Source: Acinetobacter lwoffii
Lineage (GTDB): Bacteria; Pseudomonadota; Gammaproteobacteria; Pseudomonadales; Moraxellaceae
Assembly: GCF_022967985.1 (NCBI RefSeq)
Contig: NZ_JALJVC010000027.1
Location: 1-50,439 of the forward strand
DNA: 50,439 nucleotides
Reading direction: 5' to 3'
The notes under the pieces were generated by a model. It did not search any database, had not been told where the DNA came from, and saw only the letters and a list, made by a program, of their open reading frames with translations. How positions within the stretch are numbered: position 1 is the first letter of the stretch; the number at the start of each line of letters is the position of its first letter. The position numbers and the translations under genes are program-made. Shown here in pieces: positions 8,129 through 17,739 of the stretch.

Positions 8129-9037
8129 ATGCGTCTCTTGCTCCGTCTGCTCGTGGTGGGATTGATCATGTCTGCCTATCTGCATATGCAGGCCAAAACC
8201 CATCCTCAACTGCGCTATAACTCGCTGGCTGATCGCTTGACGCATCCTTTCGATACCCGCTTACGTTTCCGGATTGATCAGGTCGATTCAGGCTTTGGAC
8301 TCAGTAAAGATCAGGTCATTCAACTGAGCAAGGAAGCGATTGAAATCTGGCATCAGGGAACAAATCGTGATGATTTGATGGTCTATGATGAAAATGCCAG
8401 ACTGAGTATTCACTTGATCTATGATCAACGCCAGCAAGACTATGATGCCTTAAAGAAAGTCGAAAAACAGTTGCTGGCAGATGACGCCAAGTATCAACGT
8501 CAGGTCAAAAACCTGGAAACATCCCATCAGCACCTGGAAAGTCAGCAGCAACGCCTGATCCAGCAAAGAGATCAGATCAATAGTGAATTTCAGGCCTTAC
8601 AGCAACGACGCCGTCAGCCGAATTTATCTGCTTATGAGCGTGAGCAGATTGAATATGAAGTCTTGGCTTTACAGCGTAAATCGGAAAGTTTTCAACGGGA
8701 ACTTCAGTACCTGCAGGAACAGCAAAATTCCTTTAATATGAATGTTTCCATGCATCAACATGGTCTGCAAAACCATCAGCAGAATATCATTCAAGCCCAA
8801 CAGCGTTTCCCTGCCCGCGAATTTCATAAGGGCGTGTTTATGGGTAATCAAATTCATGTCTATCAGTTTGATACAGAAGATGATCTCCGTCTGACTCTGG
8901 CACATGAACTCGGACATGCCTTGGGCCTGTATCACCATAATGACCCGGAAGCGCTGATGTATCCGGTGCTAGGCAAACAGAATCTGCAACACTTCCAGCT
9001 ACGACCTGCAGACAAGACCTTGCTTTATAACCGTTAA
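8129..9037 (+). CDS. Matrixin-like zinc metalloprotease with coiled-coil insert
   Basis: The 302-aa protein starts with a hydrophobic N-terminal segment (signal peptide or anchor, about residues 2-20). A beta-rich region resembling the first half of a matrixin catalytic domain follows. Residues of roughly 105-220 are almost purely Gln, Glu, Leu, Arg and Lys and should form a long coiled coil. The zinc motif HELGHALGLYH (259-269) and a Met-turn-like ALMYP (275-279) follow near the C-terminus. An intact HExxHxxGxxH supports an active metzincin. The coiled-coil insertion inside the catalytic domain is unusual. It lies 71 nt after the beta-lactamase gene, perhaps cotranscribed. The substrate is unknown. 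Confidence 0.75.
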   Translation: MRLLLRLLVVGLIMSAYLHMQAKTHPQLRYNSLADRLTHPFDTRLRFRIDQVDSGFGLSKDQVIQLSKEAIEIWHQGTNRDDLMVYDENARLSIHLIYDQRQQDYDALKKVEKQLLADDAKYQRQVKNLETSHQHLESQQQRLIQQRDQINSEFQALQQRRRQPNLSAYEREQIEYEVLALQRKSESFQRELQYLQEQQNSFNMNVSMHQHGLQNHQQNIIQAQQRFPAREFHKGVFMGNQIHVYQFDTEDDLRLTLAHELGHALGLYHHNDPEALMYPVLGKQNLQHFQLRPADKTLLYNR

Positions 9038-9154
9038 GTGATCAGCTTGAATTCCTTAATTAATTTAAGTGTATAAGTATTATAAAAAACACTCTATTCT
9101 GATTTCATGTTATTGTGAATGGCTACATTGTTCAGGCCATCTTTGGAGATTCGT

Positions 9155-9520
9155 GTGAGTTACTACCATATTTTAATTGAAGTAAATGACCACATTAGTA
9201 CGATTGATGAAACCCGTGATATCGAGATCTTTGATATCGAGGACATCCAACCCTATCTTCATTCGATTTTGCTGCCTTATTTCAATGAACAACTGATTGA
9301 ACTCGACGATGAAAATCTGGAATATAAAGATATTCTGCATCTGGAAATCAAACAGACCTTATTGCCGATCAATGACCTGATCGAAGAAGAACAGCGTCTG
9401 TTGCCAAGCGATACCGACATTACCATTAGCGCCTATGAAATTTTTAATAACCGCGAGTTGAGTCAGGATGTCACTACCGTGATCTTTGACCTGCTTGAAG
9501 CGGTAAAACTGGATAGCTAA
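9155..9520 (+). CDS. Hypothetical protein, acidic, 121 aa
   Basis: I do not recognise this protein. A start at GTG 9155 is preferred, because GGAGA (9145-9149) stands 5 nt upstream while the in-frame ATG at 9119 has no ribosome-binding site. The product begins VSYYHILIEVND (Val read as Met) and is strongly acidic, with many Asp, Glu and Ile residues. It has no signal peptide, membrane segment or Cys-rich motif, so it is probably a soluble cytoplasmic protein. It is followed by a terminator shared with the convergent erpA gene. Confidence 0.7.
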   Translation: MSYYHILIEVNDHISTIDETRDIEIFDIEDIQPYLHSILLPYFNEQLIELDDENLEYKDILHLEIKQTLLPINDLIEEEQRLLPSDTDITISAYEIFNNRELSQDVTTVIFDLLEAVKLDS

Positions 9521-9536
9521 ACGTTCTTCCAGATAT

Positions 9537-9566
9537 AAAAAAAGTCCTCATTGAGAGGACTTTTTT
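9537..9566. terminator. Bidirectional terminator between the hypothetical gene and erpA
   Basis: GTCCTC (9544-9549), a 5-nt loop and GAGGAC (9555-9560), with an A-run before and a T-run after. It serves both converging genes. Confidence 0.9.
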
Positions 9567-9576
9567 GTGCATGGAT

Positions 9577-9912
9577 TTAGATCGAGAATGAAGATCCACA
9601 ACCACAGGTCGTAGTTGCATTCGGGTTTTGTACCACGAAACGTGAACCTTCCAGACCTTCTAAATAATCTACCACCGAACCGACCAGATATTGATAACTC
9701 AATGAATCGACTAAAACTTTAACATCGCCATTGGCAAATTCTGCATCATCTTCATTCTGGCTTTCTGCAAAGTTAAAGCCATAAGAGAAACCTGAACAGC
9801 CGCCACCGGTCACATAGACACGGAGCATTAAGTCTTGGTTACCTTCACTGTCACGCAACTGGCGTACTTTATTTGCGGCATTGTCGGTGAGCACAAGCGC
9901 TTGGGCATTCAT
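9577..9912 (-). CDS. erpA: Iron-sulfur cluster insertion protein ErpA
   Basis: This is an A-type carrier that delivers Fe-S clusters to apoproteins such as those of isoprenoid synthesis and respiration. It is a HesB/IscA fold of 111 aa with the three cluster-ligating cysteines: Cys39 in GGGCSGF, and Cys103 and Cys105 in the C-terminal CGCGSSF. AGGA lies 7 nt before the ATG. It stands alone here, away from any isc cluster, as is typical of erpA. IscA or SufA are alternative names, but the isolated context and Acinetobacter practice favour ErpA. Confidence 0.9.
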   Translation of the reverse strand: MNAQALVLTDNAANKVRQLRDSEGNQDLMLRVYVTGGGCSGFSYGFNFAESQNEDDAEFANGDVKVLVDSLSYQYLVGSVVDYLEGLEGSRFVVQNPNATTTCGCGSSFSI

Positions 9913-10033
9913 GGCGGATTCCTCTGTTGAATGGAATGTCTTTAAAAAGAAAAGACCATATTTAAGTATAGCACACTCAATATATGGTCAGTCTCTACAG
10001 ATTAAAAGTCAAATCAGAGTAATTTTATCAGGA

Positions 10034-11041
10034 TTATTTGTAGTTCTCATCCTGTAAGGCACATTCAAAGTTTTTCGGGTTCTGTTTGCAGCGGAATTGC
10101 CACAGCAATTTCATCATGCGTTTGTCATAAACGCCGCGTTTGGTTAGGTCAATTCGGGAATCCCTCATCATTTTCTGATAACCCGGTTTGTCTGCAGCAG
10201 GAATATCCATCCAGTATTTTGCTGGAATATCTGATTTCATTTTACCCAAAATACCAAAGGCACGCGGTAACTGGCTCTTGACCCACTCCCGTGATTTTTG
10301 TCCGTATCCGGCCGGGAATTTATCGGGACGGATAATAATATTACCTGTGACCTGCAATACCGGATAATTCACAATCGCACCTTTACTGCCTAACCCTTTA
10401 TGTAATTCTAAAGGCTTAAATGCTGCAGCTGGTGCACCGATAATATCCACCTGACCATTATTAAACATACTGGCAAAATTGCTGATTTCGGCACTCACCG
10501 CTTGTGCACCGACCTGCTGTACCATGATTTTTTGTGCTTCGTCATGGCTCAGTACCGCAATTTTCTTACCTGCTGCTTTGGCAACAGTATTAATACTGCG
10601 GTCATTCACCAACAGAAAAGCATCACCTACCGGAATCACGCCGACAATTTCATATTTACCTTGCAGCATATGTTTGGCGAAGGTGGGACTGGCCAAGCCC
10701 TGCATGACTTTAACCGCCAGATTCAGATCTGGAATCGCGCCAATAGCGTCGAGTGAACCAGTAAAATTATTAAACTGACGGCCACGCATCCCGGTCACAC
10801 TAATGCCATCACATTTTCCAGCTTTAAAATCTTCAGCAACCACCGCTTCATTGGTATTCACCCGCAGTTCGACATCTGCACCCCAGTTTTTGGCCGCCAG
10901 CTGATAGTCTTTCATCACACTATAGACATCACCGTTTTTACCGACCAGATCAAATACGCAAATCACCTGTTTGGCTTGTGCCAAACCTGAAACAGCCAGT
11001 GTTGCCGTAGCCAATGCCAGTGCTTTCCATCCTTTATGCAT
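10034..11041 (-). CDS. Putative periplasmic solute-binding protein, paralog 1
   Basis: This is one of three tandem paralogs. The start is placed at the third of three consecutive ATGs (11047, 11044, 11041), since AAGGA stands 7 nt before it. An ORF extension upstream to 11086 lacks a ribosome-binding site. A signal peptide ending in GLAQA precedes the mature protein. Landmarks shared with the other copies are CVFDL-GK-G, FKAGKCDG, DAQKIMVQ-VGAQAV-like blocks, FNNGQVD, RPDKFPAGYGQKSR and a C-terminal pair of cysteines. The family is annotated in Acinetobacter as a putative solute-binding protein (DUF6091, from memory). The ligand is unknown, and no permease or ATPase partner is adjacent. Confidence 0.75.
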   Translation of the reverse strand: MHKGWKALALATATLAVSGLAQAKQVICVFDLVGKNGDVYSVMKDYQLAAKNWGADVELRVNTNEAVVAEDFKAGKCDGISVTGMRGRQFNNFTGSLDAIGAIPDLNLAVKVMQGLASPTFAKHMLQGKYEIVGVIPVGDAFLLVNDRSINTVAKAAGKKIAVLSHDEAQKIMVQQVGAQAVSAEISNFASMFNNGQVDIIGAPAAAFKPLELHKGLGSKGAIVNYPVLQVTGNIIIRPDKFPAGYGQKSREWVKSQLPRAFGILGKMKSDIPAKYWMDIPAADKPGYQKMMRDSRIDLTKRGVYDKRMMKLLWQFRCKQNPKNFECALQDENYK

Positions 11042-11187
11042 CATCATTTCCTTATCGCTTGTTTTTGTTATTGCAGTTTTAGTCACATGTGATTGTTTTT
11101 TATATAAAACATACGAATTTAATATTTAGCTCAAGCTTAAGCTATTTTATTCGCTGCACAATGGCAGATCTGACCTGGTTCAGCCAT

Positions 11188-11218
11188 AAAAAAAGCCTAG
11201 ATCAATCTAAGCTTTTTT
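11188..11218 (-). terminator. Terminator of solute-binding paralog 2
   Basis: On the minus strand an AAAAGC-TTAGAT stem closes onto ATCTAGGC followed by a T-run (one mismatch in the stem). It lies 15 nt after the stop at 11233, separating paralog 2 from paralog 1. Confidence 0.75.
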
Positions 11219-11232
11219 CTTTAAAAATCAGA

Positions 11233-12243
11233 TTATTCGCCAGCAATTGAACATTCAAAGTTGGCCTTATCGACAGAACAGCGCGCACGTTTTAAGACCG
11301 ACATCATGCTGGCATCATAGATTCCGCGTTTGGTCATGTCCATCCGGCCATCACGTAACATTTTCTGATACTTGGTTTTATCTTCAGCGCTCAGATTCAT
11401 TTTATATTTCGACGGAATACCCGCTTCCAGACGGCTGATCATCCCCATGCTCTTTGGCAGGTTTTTGATAAACCAGTCACGCGATTTCTGTCCAAAACCT
11501 GCGGGGAATTTTTCCGGACGAATCACAAAATCAGAGGTGACATGCAGTACCGGGAAATTAAACATTGCGCCGTTATTACCCAGACCTTTATAGATTTCTA
11601 ATGGCTTGTAGGCATAAGCAGGTGCACCGACCATATCCACCTGACCATTGTTAAATTTGGCGACAAAGTTAGAAACATCGGAGATCACTGCCTGCGCACC
11701 GACGCGCTGTACCATGATTTTCTGGGCATCGTCATAGCCGAGTACGGCGAATTTCTTCCCTGCGGCTTTTTCAATCGAATTGATATTCTTGTCACGAACA
11801 AAAATAAATGCTGAACCCAACGGTGAAATACCGGCAATTTCGTATTTTTTGCCGCCCATATTACTGACCATTTTCGCTGCATTACGTTTGTCCAGAGCAA
11901 AACTGATCGCACGCTGGGCAATGGCATTACTTGGTGCACCGCCCAGTGCATCAATAGAACCGGCAAATTTATTGTATTGACGGGCACGCATGGCTGTCAT
12001 AAACACACCATCACATTTACCGGCCTTAAAGTCATTGTCGGCAACCGCTTCATCCTGACGGGCAATCAGATTGATTTCTGCGCCCCAGCCTTTTGCAGCC
12101 AGTGCCCATTCTTGCGCCATCTGGAAAGACTCACCGGATTTACCCAGTAAGTCAAACACACAGATATCGACTTTTTCTGCATGCGCCGCACTTGCAAAAC
12201 CAAATGCAGAGAATGCAGCCAATGATAAGAGTGTTTTTTTCAT
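11233..12243 (-). CDS. Putative periplasmic solute-binding protein, paralog 2
   Basis: The 336-aa protein has a clear signal peptide (MKKTLLSLAAFSAFGFASAAHA). It shares the family blocks with its neighbours: CVFDLLGKSGES, EWALAAKGWGAE, DFKAGKCDG, ARQYNKFAGSIDALGG, DDAQKIMVQRVGAQAV, KFNNGQVD and a C-terminal RARC/FEC cysteine pair. It is closer to paralog 3 than to paralog 1 by eye. AAGGATAAC precedes the ATG at good spacing. The size and layout fit a two-lobed periplasmic binding protein of the TRAP/ABC type. The ligand is unknown. It ends in its own terminator, so the three genes may be separately transcribed. Confidence 0.8.
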   Translation of the reverse strand: MKKTLLSLAAFSAFGFASAAHAEKVDICVFDLLGKSGESFQMAQEWALAAKGWGAEINLIARQDEAVADNDFKAGKCDGVFMTAMRARQYNKFAGSIDALGGAPSNAIAQRAISFALDKRNAAKMVSNMGGKKYEIAGISPLGSAFIFVRDKNINSIEKAAGKKFAVLGYDDAQKIMVQRVGAQAVISDVSNFVAKFNNGQVDMVGAPAYAYKPLEIYKGLGNNGAMFNFPVLHVTSDFVIRPEKFPAGFGQKSRDWFIKNLPKSMGMISRLEAGIPSKYKMNLSAEDKTKYQKMLRDGRMDMTKRGIYDASMMSVLKRARCSVDKANFECSIAGE

Positions 12244-12497
12244 TGTAGTTATCCTTTGAAATCTTGTTATTCGCTGAGTGTCCGTACACGGGACAAATAT
12301 TAAGCAAGTTTAATTAAAAAAAATAGAGCATTTACTCCATTTAAAACCGGCATTTTGGCCTATAAAGATAAATCAGCAATAGTTGCCTAAGTTATTTTTA
12401 AATATATATTTAAATATCAATATCTTAATATTTAAAACTGCTTTCTTATAATTACATTTACCCAGATATAGTTACAAAGATATACATGATTTCAGAT

Positions 12498-13502
12498 TTA
12501 TTCGCCACCAATCGAACATTCAAAATTGGTTCTTTCTACCGTACAACGCGCGCGTTTCAATACGTTCATCATGCCCTGATCATAAATCCCCTGTTTGGTT
12601 AAATCGATCCGCCCATCACGCAGAATCTTTTGGTAGGCCACACGATCTTCACGGCTTAGATTCAGAATATATTTGCTTGGAATCTCAGCTTCCATGCGCT
12701 TGACCATGGCAAAGCTGCGCGGTAACTGTTTCACAAACCAGTTTCGGGATTGTGCGGCAAAGCTTGCCGGAAACTTTTCCTGACGAATAATCAGATCAGC
12801 AGTGACATTAATCACCGGAAAATTAATCATTGCGCCTTGACGGCCTAGTCCTTTCTGTAATTCCAGCGGTTTAAATGCATAAGCCGGTGCAGCGACAATA
12901 TCCACTTCGCCCTGATTAAACTTGCGAATAAAATTGGAAATTTCCGACATGACCGGTACTGCTTCAATCCGGTCGACCATGATTTTTTGCGCATAGTCAT
13001 AATGCAGCACGGCAAATTTCTTGCCTTTGACCTGTTCCAGTTTATTTAGAGTACGATCACGAACAAAAATATAGGCTGGGCCAATCTGACCAATACCCGC
13101 CACTTCGAATTTTTCTTTGCCAATCTGGGTGATCAGGCGTTTGCTATTGCGTTTATCCAGTACATAGCTGATGGCTTTCATGGCAATGTCATTATTCGGC
13201 ACGCCGCCAATTGCATCAATCGATCCAGCAAATTTGTTATAAGCCCGGGCACGCATTGAGGTCATATAGAAGGCATCACATTTTCCGGCTTTGACGTCCT
13301 GATCGACCTTGGCTTCATCCTGATAAGCGCTTAGCTGAATTTCGGCACCCCAGCCTTTTGCTGCCAGCGCCCATTCCTCCAGCAGTTTGTAAGACTCACC
13401 AGATTTCCCCAGTAAATCAAAAACACAGACATTCACTCTGGCTTGAGTTGAAGTCGACACCAAAATGCCCAGTGCCGATAAAATTAAACATCCCTTTTTC
13501 AT
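12498..13502 (-). CDS. Putative periplasmic solute-binding protein, paralog 3
   Basis: The 334-aa protein with a signal peptide (cleavage likely after STQA) is the third member of the tandem family. It matches paralog 2 through most of its length (CVFDLLGKSGES, EEWALAAKGWGAE, NKFAGSIDAIGG, YAQKIMV, RRGIYD-type ending changed to KQGIYDQG, RARCTVERTNFEC). It differs by having VKAGKCDA in place of FKAGKCDG. The start codon has only a weak ribosome-binding site. The 254 nt between it and paralog 2 are AT-rich and contain no ORF, leaving room for a promoter of paralog 2. Confidence 0.8.
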   Translation of the reverse strand: MKKGCLILSALGILVSTSTQARVNVCVFDLLGKSGESYKLLEEWALAAKGWGAEIQLSAYQDEAKVDQDVKAGKCDAFYMTSMRARAYNKFAGSIDAIGGVPNNDIAMKAISYVLDKRNSKRLITQIGKEKFEVAGIGQIGPAYIFVRDRTLNKLEQVKGKKFAVLHYDYAQKIMVDRIEAVPVMSEISNFIRKFNQGEVDIVAAPAYAFKPLELQKGLGRQGAMINFPVINVTADLIIRQEKFPASFAAQSRNWFVKQLPRSFAMVKRMEAEIPSKYILNLSREDRVAYQKILRDGRIDLTKQGIYDQGMMNVLKRARCTVERTNFECSIGGE

Positions 13503-13719
13503 TTTTATTTGACTCTATGATATTTTTTGCTCCATCAGCCTGAACTATAAACCACTGTTCATGCATAAAATAGAGCTTTTACTCAACTTATGCGTCCACC
13601 CTAGATCAATTGACAGAGGTGAAAAGCACACTCATTTCAGCAAAAACGGTAAGATTTTTCATTTTCACAGGGCTTTCCTTTAGAATAGGCGCATCTTATT
13701 TCTTAGCTTTGATTTCTCA

Positions 13720-15651
13720 ATGATTCAGTTAGACCAGTTATCTATACGTCGCGGTGGACGTGTTTTATTTCAAAAAGCGTCGATGCAGTTACACCCAGGA
13801 TGGAAAATTGGCCTAACCGGTGTCAATGGTGCTGGAAAATCTACCCTGTTTTCAGCCTTGCTGGGCGGCATGGAATCGGACACCGGTTCACTGACCCGAC
13901 CTGCGGTATGGACCGTGGCGCATATGGCTCAGGAAATCAAAGCACTGAATATGAAAGCGATTGATTTCGTATTGTCGGGCGATGAAGAATACTGGGATAT
14001 TCAGCAGAAACTCGATCAGCCGGATCAACTGGATGATGCAGAACTGGCCCATTTATATGGCCGTTTTGATGAAATTTCCGGTTATTCAGCTCCTGCCAAA
14101 GCCTCACAGCTGATGGCCGGTCTGGGCTTCTTTGAACATCAATCACAACTAGATGTTTCAAGTTTTTCCGGTGGCTGGCGTATGCGTTTAAACTTGGCGC
14201 GTACCTTAATGAGCCGCTCGGACTTACTGCTCCTCGATGAACCGACCAACCATCTGGACTTGGATGCGATTCTCTGGCTAGAAGACTGGCTGAAAGCCTA
14301 TGAAGGCACCTTGGTGCTGATTTCGCATGACCGGGACTTCCTCGATGCGATTACCGACCATATTTTACATATCGAAAATCAGGAACTCATTTTATATACT
14401 GGTAACTATTCGACTTTCGAGCGTACCCGTAGTGAACGTCTGGCGCAGCAGCAACAGGCGTATGAAAAGCAGCTGGAAACCCGCGCGCATCTGCAAAAAT
14501 ATATTGACCGTTTTAAAGCACAAGCGACCAAAGCCAAACAGGCACAGAGCCGGATCAAACAGCTGGAACGTATGCAGGAACTATCTGCTGCCCATGTCGA
14601 TACACCATTTACTTTCAGTTTCCGCGAACCGACCAAAATGAGTTCGCCGTTATTGCAACTGGAACATGCCGATATTGGTTATGGCGACAAGCTGATTGTT
14701 ACCAATGTAAATTTACAGATCACGCCCAACAGCCGGATCGGGTTACTCGGGATGAATGGTGCAGGTAAATCCACGCTGATTAAATCGCTGGTCGGTGACC
14801 TGAAACTGATTCAGGGCCTGCGTAAAGATTCAGAGCTACTGAATATTGGTTATTTTGCCCAGCATCAGATGGATGCACTGGATGGTAATGCCAGTCCGAT
14901 GTTACAGCTGGCACGTATTGCCGATAAAAAAATCAGTGAAGCCAGCCTGCGTTCTTTCTTGGGTAGTTTCGGTTTTAGTGGCGAACGTATGGATACGCCG
15001 AGTGAAAGTTTTTCGGGTGGTGAACGTGCACGTTTGGCCCTAGCGCTGATTGTTTGGCAGCGTCCGAATGTACTGATTCTGGATGAGCCGACCAACCATT
15101 TAGACCTCGATATGCGTCATGCACTGACCATGGCCTTGCAAGATTTCCAAGGCGCGGTAGTTCTAGTTTCGCATGAACGTCAGCTCATCGCCAGCGTCTG
15201 TGATGAACTGCTACTGGTACATAATGGTCAATGCCGTGAGTTTGATGGTGATCTTACTGCCTATGCTGACTGGTTACGCCAAGCCCGTATTGAGATGATT
15301 AAAAATGGGCAAAAGCCAGCAGAACCGGTGAAATCCCAAGTCGAAGTCAAACCGACTATTTCCAAACTGGACAAGGAAGCACAACGTAAGGAAGCTGCTC
15401 GCCAGCGGGAACTAAGTCGTCCGATTCGCAAGAATATTGAAAAATGCGAAGCACAGATGGCCAAACTACAGCCGCGACTGATTGAAATTGAAAACCTGCT
15501 GGGTGACAGTGCTTTATACGAAGCATCACGTAAAAATGATTTGCTGAAACTGATGAATGAGCAAACCGAGCTAAAAGCCAAACTGGAAACAGCCGAAGAG
15601 CAAATGCTAGAACTGATGATGGAACTGGAAAGTCTGGAACAGACGTTCTAA
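13720..15651 (+). CDS. yheS: ABC-F family ATPase, YheS-like
   Basis: This is a soluble ABC-F protein of the kind that binds the ribosomal E-site. It has two ABC cassettes. The first has Walker A GVNGAGKST (34-42), signature SFSGGWRMR (about 148-156) and Walker B LLLLDEPTNHLD (about 169-180). The second has Walker A GMNGAGKST (344-352), signature SFSGGERARLALAL and LILDEPTNHLDLD. A charged linker and a C-terminal coiled coil (about 540-643) complete it. There are no membrane segments. The length of 643 aa and the N-terminus MIQLDQLSIRRGGRVLF fit E. coli YheS better than EttA or Uup. Confidence 0.85.
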   Translation: MIQLDQLSIRRGGRVLFQKASMQLHPGWKIGLTGVNGAGKSTLFSALLGGMESDTGSLTRPAVWTVAHMAQEIKALNMKAIDFVLSGDEEYWDIQQKLDQPDQLDDAELAHLYGRFDEISGYSAPAKASQLMAGLGFFEHQSQLDVSSFSGGWRMRLNLARTLMSRSDLLLLDEPTNHLDLDAILWLEDWLKAYEGTLVLISHDRDFLDAITDHILHIENQELILYTGNYSTFERTRSERLAQQQQAYEKQLETRAHLQKYIDRFKAQATKAKQAQSRIKQLERMQELSAAHVDTPFTFSFREPTKMSSPLLQLEHADIGYGDKLIVTNVNLQITPNSRIGLLGMNGAGKSTLIKSLVGDLKLIQGLRKDSELLNIGYFAQHQMDALDGNASPMLQLARIADKKISEASLRSFLGSFGFSGERMDTPSESFSGGERARLALALIVWQRPNVLILDEPTNHLDLDMRHALTMALQDFQGAVVLVSHERQLIASVCDELLLVHNGQCREFDGDLTAYADWLRQARIEMIKNGQKPAEPVKSQVEVKPTISKLDKEAQRKEAARQRELSRPIRKNIEKCEAQMAKLQPRLIEIENLLGDSALYEASRKNDLLKLMNEQTELKAKLETAEEQMLELMMELESLEQTF

Positions 15652-15675
15652 AGCTCTTTTAGTAAGATTTAAGAT

Positions 15676-15713
15676 AAGAGATGAATGACCAACGTTGTTC
15701 ATCTCTTTTTTAT
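15676..15713 (+). terminator. Terminator of the ABC-F gene
   Basis: AAGAGATGAA (15676-15685), a 12-nt loop and TTCATCTCTT (15698-15707), followed by a T-run. Confidence 0.85.
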
Positions 15714-15938
15714 TCACTATTTTTAATGTTTTCTCTTCCATTTTCCCCCCTGTATTTTTTCATCTACGTCTAGATGTTTCTTTAATTCTGTTCTTTTCTA
15801 TTCATTCGACACATAAGGTCATGAATTACACAAACCCTATATAAGTTTATTTTTTAAACAGTTGGATGCCTTATTTCATACATTAATTTACAGCGCGCTG
15901 TTTCATCCTAAGGCTCTAATACAAGTGTTTTTTAATTT
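15714..15938. other. Gene-free AT-rich stretch upstream of adh
   Basis: There are no ORF, RNA gene or convincing hairpin here. It is pyrimidine-rich on the plus strand near 15730-15800. It contains the short palindrome AGCGCGCT near 15893. Confidence 0.5.
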
Positions 15939-15967
15939 TTGGCAGCCTTGCTACGAGTCTGTTTAAT
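15939..15967 (+). promoter_or_regulatory. Sigma-70 promoter of the zinc alcohol dehydrogenase
   Basis: TTGGCA (15939-15944), exactly 17 nt, TTTAAT (15962-15967). It lies 25 nt before the start codon, leaving a short leader with the GAGAGAGGA ribosome-binding site. Confidence 0.6.
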
Positions 15968-15992
15968 GTTGAACTAGAGAGAGGAAATCCGC

Positions 15993-17156
15993 ATGCGTGC
16001 TCTTACCTATCATGGTGCTCGGGATGTACGAGTTGAATCCGTTCCAGATCCAGTGATTCAGGAACCAGATGACGTTATTTTAAGGGTGACAGCCACCGCC
16101 ATCTGTGGCTCAGATCTGCATTTATACCGGGGGAAAATTCCGGCCACTGAAGACGGTGATATTTTCGGCCATGAATTTATGGGAATTGTAGAAGAAGTCG
16201 GCCCAGAAGTAACCGAAGTCAAAAAAGGTGACCGGGTGATTATTCCCTTTGTGATTGCATGCGGTCACTGTTTTTTCTGTGAACATGAACTCATGGCTGC
16301 CTGTGAAAATACCAATACCGGTCGTGGTGCAATTCTCAACAAAAAACAGATCCCACCAGGGGCAGCTTTATTTGGCTTTAGCCATCTGTATGGTGGTATA
16401 CCGGGTGGTCAGGCTGAATATGTACGGATCCCCAAAGGCAATGTCGGACCATTTAAGGTGCCGGGTTCCCTGCCTGATGAAAAAGTATTATTCCTGACCG
16501 ATATTCTGCCAACTGCGTGGCAAGCAGTGAATAATGCCCAAGTCGGTCGAGGTTCCAGTGTGGCGATTTATGGTGCTGGCCCGGTCGGTCTGCTGGCTGC
16601 TGCCTGCGCGCGGATGCTCGGTGCCGAGCAGATATTTATGGTCGATCACCACCCTTACCGTTTGCGTTTCGCGCATCAAACCTATGGGGTAATTCCCGTC
16701 AATTTTGATGAAGTCGATGCCGCTGAATTTATCATTCAAAATACCACGGGTTATCGTGGAGTCGATGCCGTCATTGATGCGGTCGGTTTTGAAGCCAAAG
16801 GCAGCATGCTGGAAACCGTAATGACCAACCTGAAATTAGAAGGTTCGAGTGGTTCAGCGCTAAGACAATGTATTGCAGCGGTCCGTCGCGGCGGTGTGGT
16901 GAGTGTACCTGGAGTTTATGCCGGTCCAATTCATGGCTTCCTGTTTGGTGATGCCTTTGACAAAGGTTTGACCTTTAAAATGGGACAAACCCATGTGCAT
17001 AACTACTTGCCGCAGTTGCTAGAACATATTGAAAATGGAGATCTGTCTCCAGATCTGATTATTACCCATCGCATGAAACTGGAAGATGCTGCGGAAGGTT
17101 ACCGTATTTTTGATAAAAAAGAAGAAGACTGTCGTAAAGTGATTCTGACGCCATAA
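15993..17156 (+). CDS. Zinc-dependent alcohol dehydrogenase (formaldehyde-dehydrogenase-like MDR)
   Basis: This is an NAD(P)-dependent medium-chain dehydrogenase of 387 aa. The catalytic zinc ligands Cys38 (ICGSD) and His60-Glu61 (FGHEF) are intact, as is the structural zinc set Cys90, Cys93, Cys96 and Cys104. The Rossmann motif [10 protein letters not shown] follows, and then [10 protein letters not shown]. An insertion after the structural zinc ([19 protein letters not shown] region) is typical of glutathione-independent formaldehyde dehydrogenase relatives. The true substrate, aldehyde or alcohol, is not determined by sequence. The gene stands alone, with its own promoter and terminator. 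Confidence 0.85.
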   Translation: MRALTYHGARDVRVESVPDPVIQEPDDVILRVTATAICGSDLHLYRGKIPATEDGDIFGHEFMGIVEEVGPEVTEVKKGDRVIIPFVIACGHCFFCEHELMAACENTNTGRGAILNKKQIPPGAALFGFSHLYGGIPGGQAEYVRIPKGNVGPFKVPGSLPDEKVLFLTDILPTAWQAVNNAQVGRGSSVAIYGAGPVGLLAAACARMLGAEQIFMVDHHPYRLRFAHQTYGVIPVNFDEVDAAEFIIQNTTGYRGVDAVIDAVGFEAKGSMLETVMTNLKLEGSSGSALRQCIAAVRRGGVVSVPGVYAGPIHGFLFGDAFDKGLTFKMGQTHVHNYLPQLLEHIENGDLSPDLIITHRMKLEDAAEGYRIFDKKEEDCRKVILTP

Positions 17157-17164
17157 ATATGATT

Positions 17165-17192
17165 AAAAAAAAGCGCCGTCAGGCGCTTTTTT
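17165..17192 (+). terminator. Terminator of the zinc alcohol dehydrogenase
   Basis: AAGCGCC, a GTCA loop and GGCGCTT, with an A-run upstream and a T-run downstream. Confidence 0.95.
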
Positions 17193-17579
17193 ATTTTTTA
17201 TCATCATTTTATCAATCCTGTTTTCCTATTTCTAAGCAATAAGATTTCAGCAACCCCCTCCCTCTTTTCTATTGAGTAATGAAAGAAGTTCCAGATTTTC
17301 AATAATGAAATCAAGAAATAAATCAAAAATGAGAAATAAAAAAGTTAAGCAAAAATCGATAAAAGTATGATTCTGAAATAAAAATGAAAGTTCACTTGAT
17401 TATTAAATTAATTGTGTAGTTTAGCTACATCTTGAGTTTTTAACTCAAAATATGTTCCACGCCAATGATTAGAGAAACTACACTATATTTACAAGTATTT
17501 AATTTATAATAATTTTTTATTTTAAAGCCAATCCAAGGAATAGTCTGGTCATACTAGCAATATATCGCCAAATCTAGCT

Positions 17580-17739
17580 TTAAATTTAAAATGCTATTTT
17601 AAATTTAAAAACACTTACCCACAAGACAAGAGAGTTTAAATTTGAATTTAAAATGAAGAATTAATACATGGATTAAAGTTTGTGGAAAAATATTATCTTA
17701 TTCACATAAAAATTATGGATAACTTCAGAGTTATCCACA
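17580..17739. promoter_or_regulatory. TTTGAATTTAAA motif and DnaA-box cluster
   Basis: TTTAAATTTAAAA-type sequences occur near 17580 and 17599, and an exact TTTGAATTTAAA lies at 17641-17652. Close by are TTATTCACA (17698-17706, fitting TTATNCACA) and a perfect DnaA box TTATCCACA (17731-17739). The combination repeats what is seen at oriC and at 44.7-45.1 kb. DnaA binding is inferred from the box consensus. Confidence 0.55.

Noticed and set aside
10034..13502. Three solute-binding paralogs as an integrated island
   Set aside because: Base composition and codon use look like the neighbours, and no mobility gene or attachment repeat is present; local duplication is simpler.
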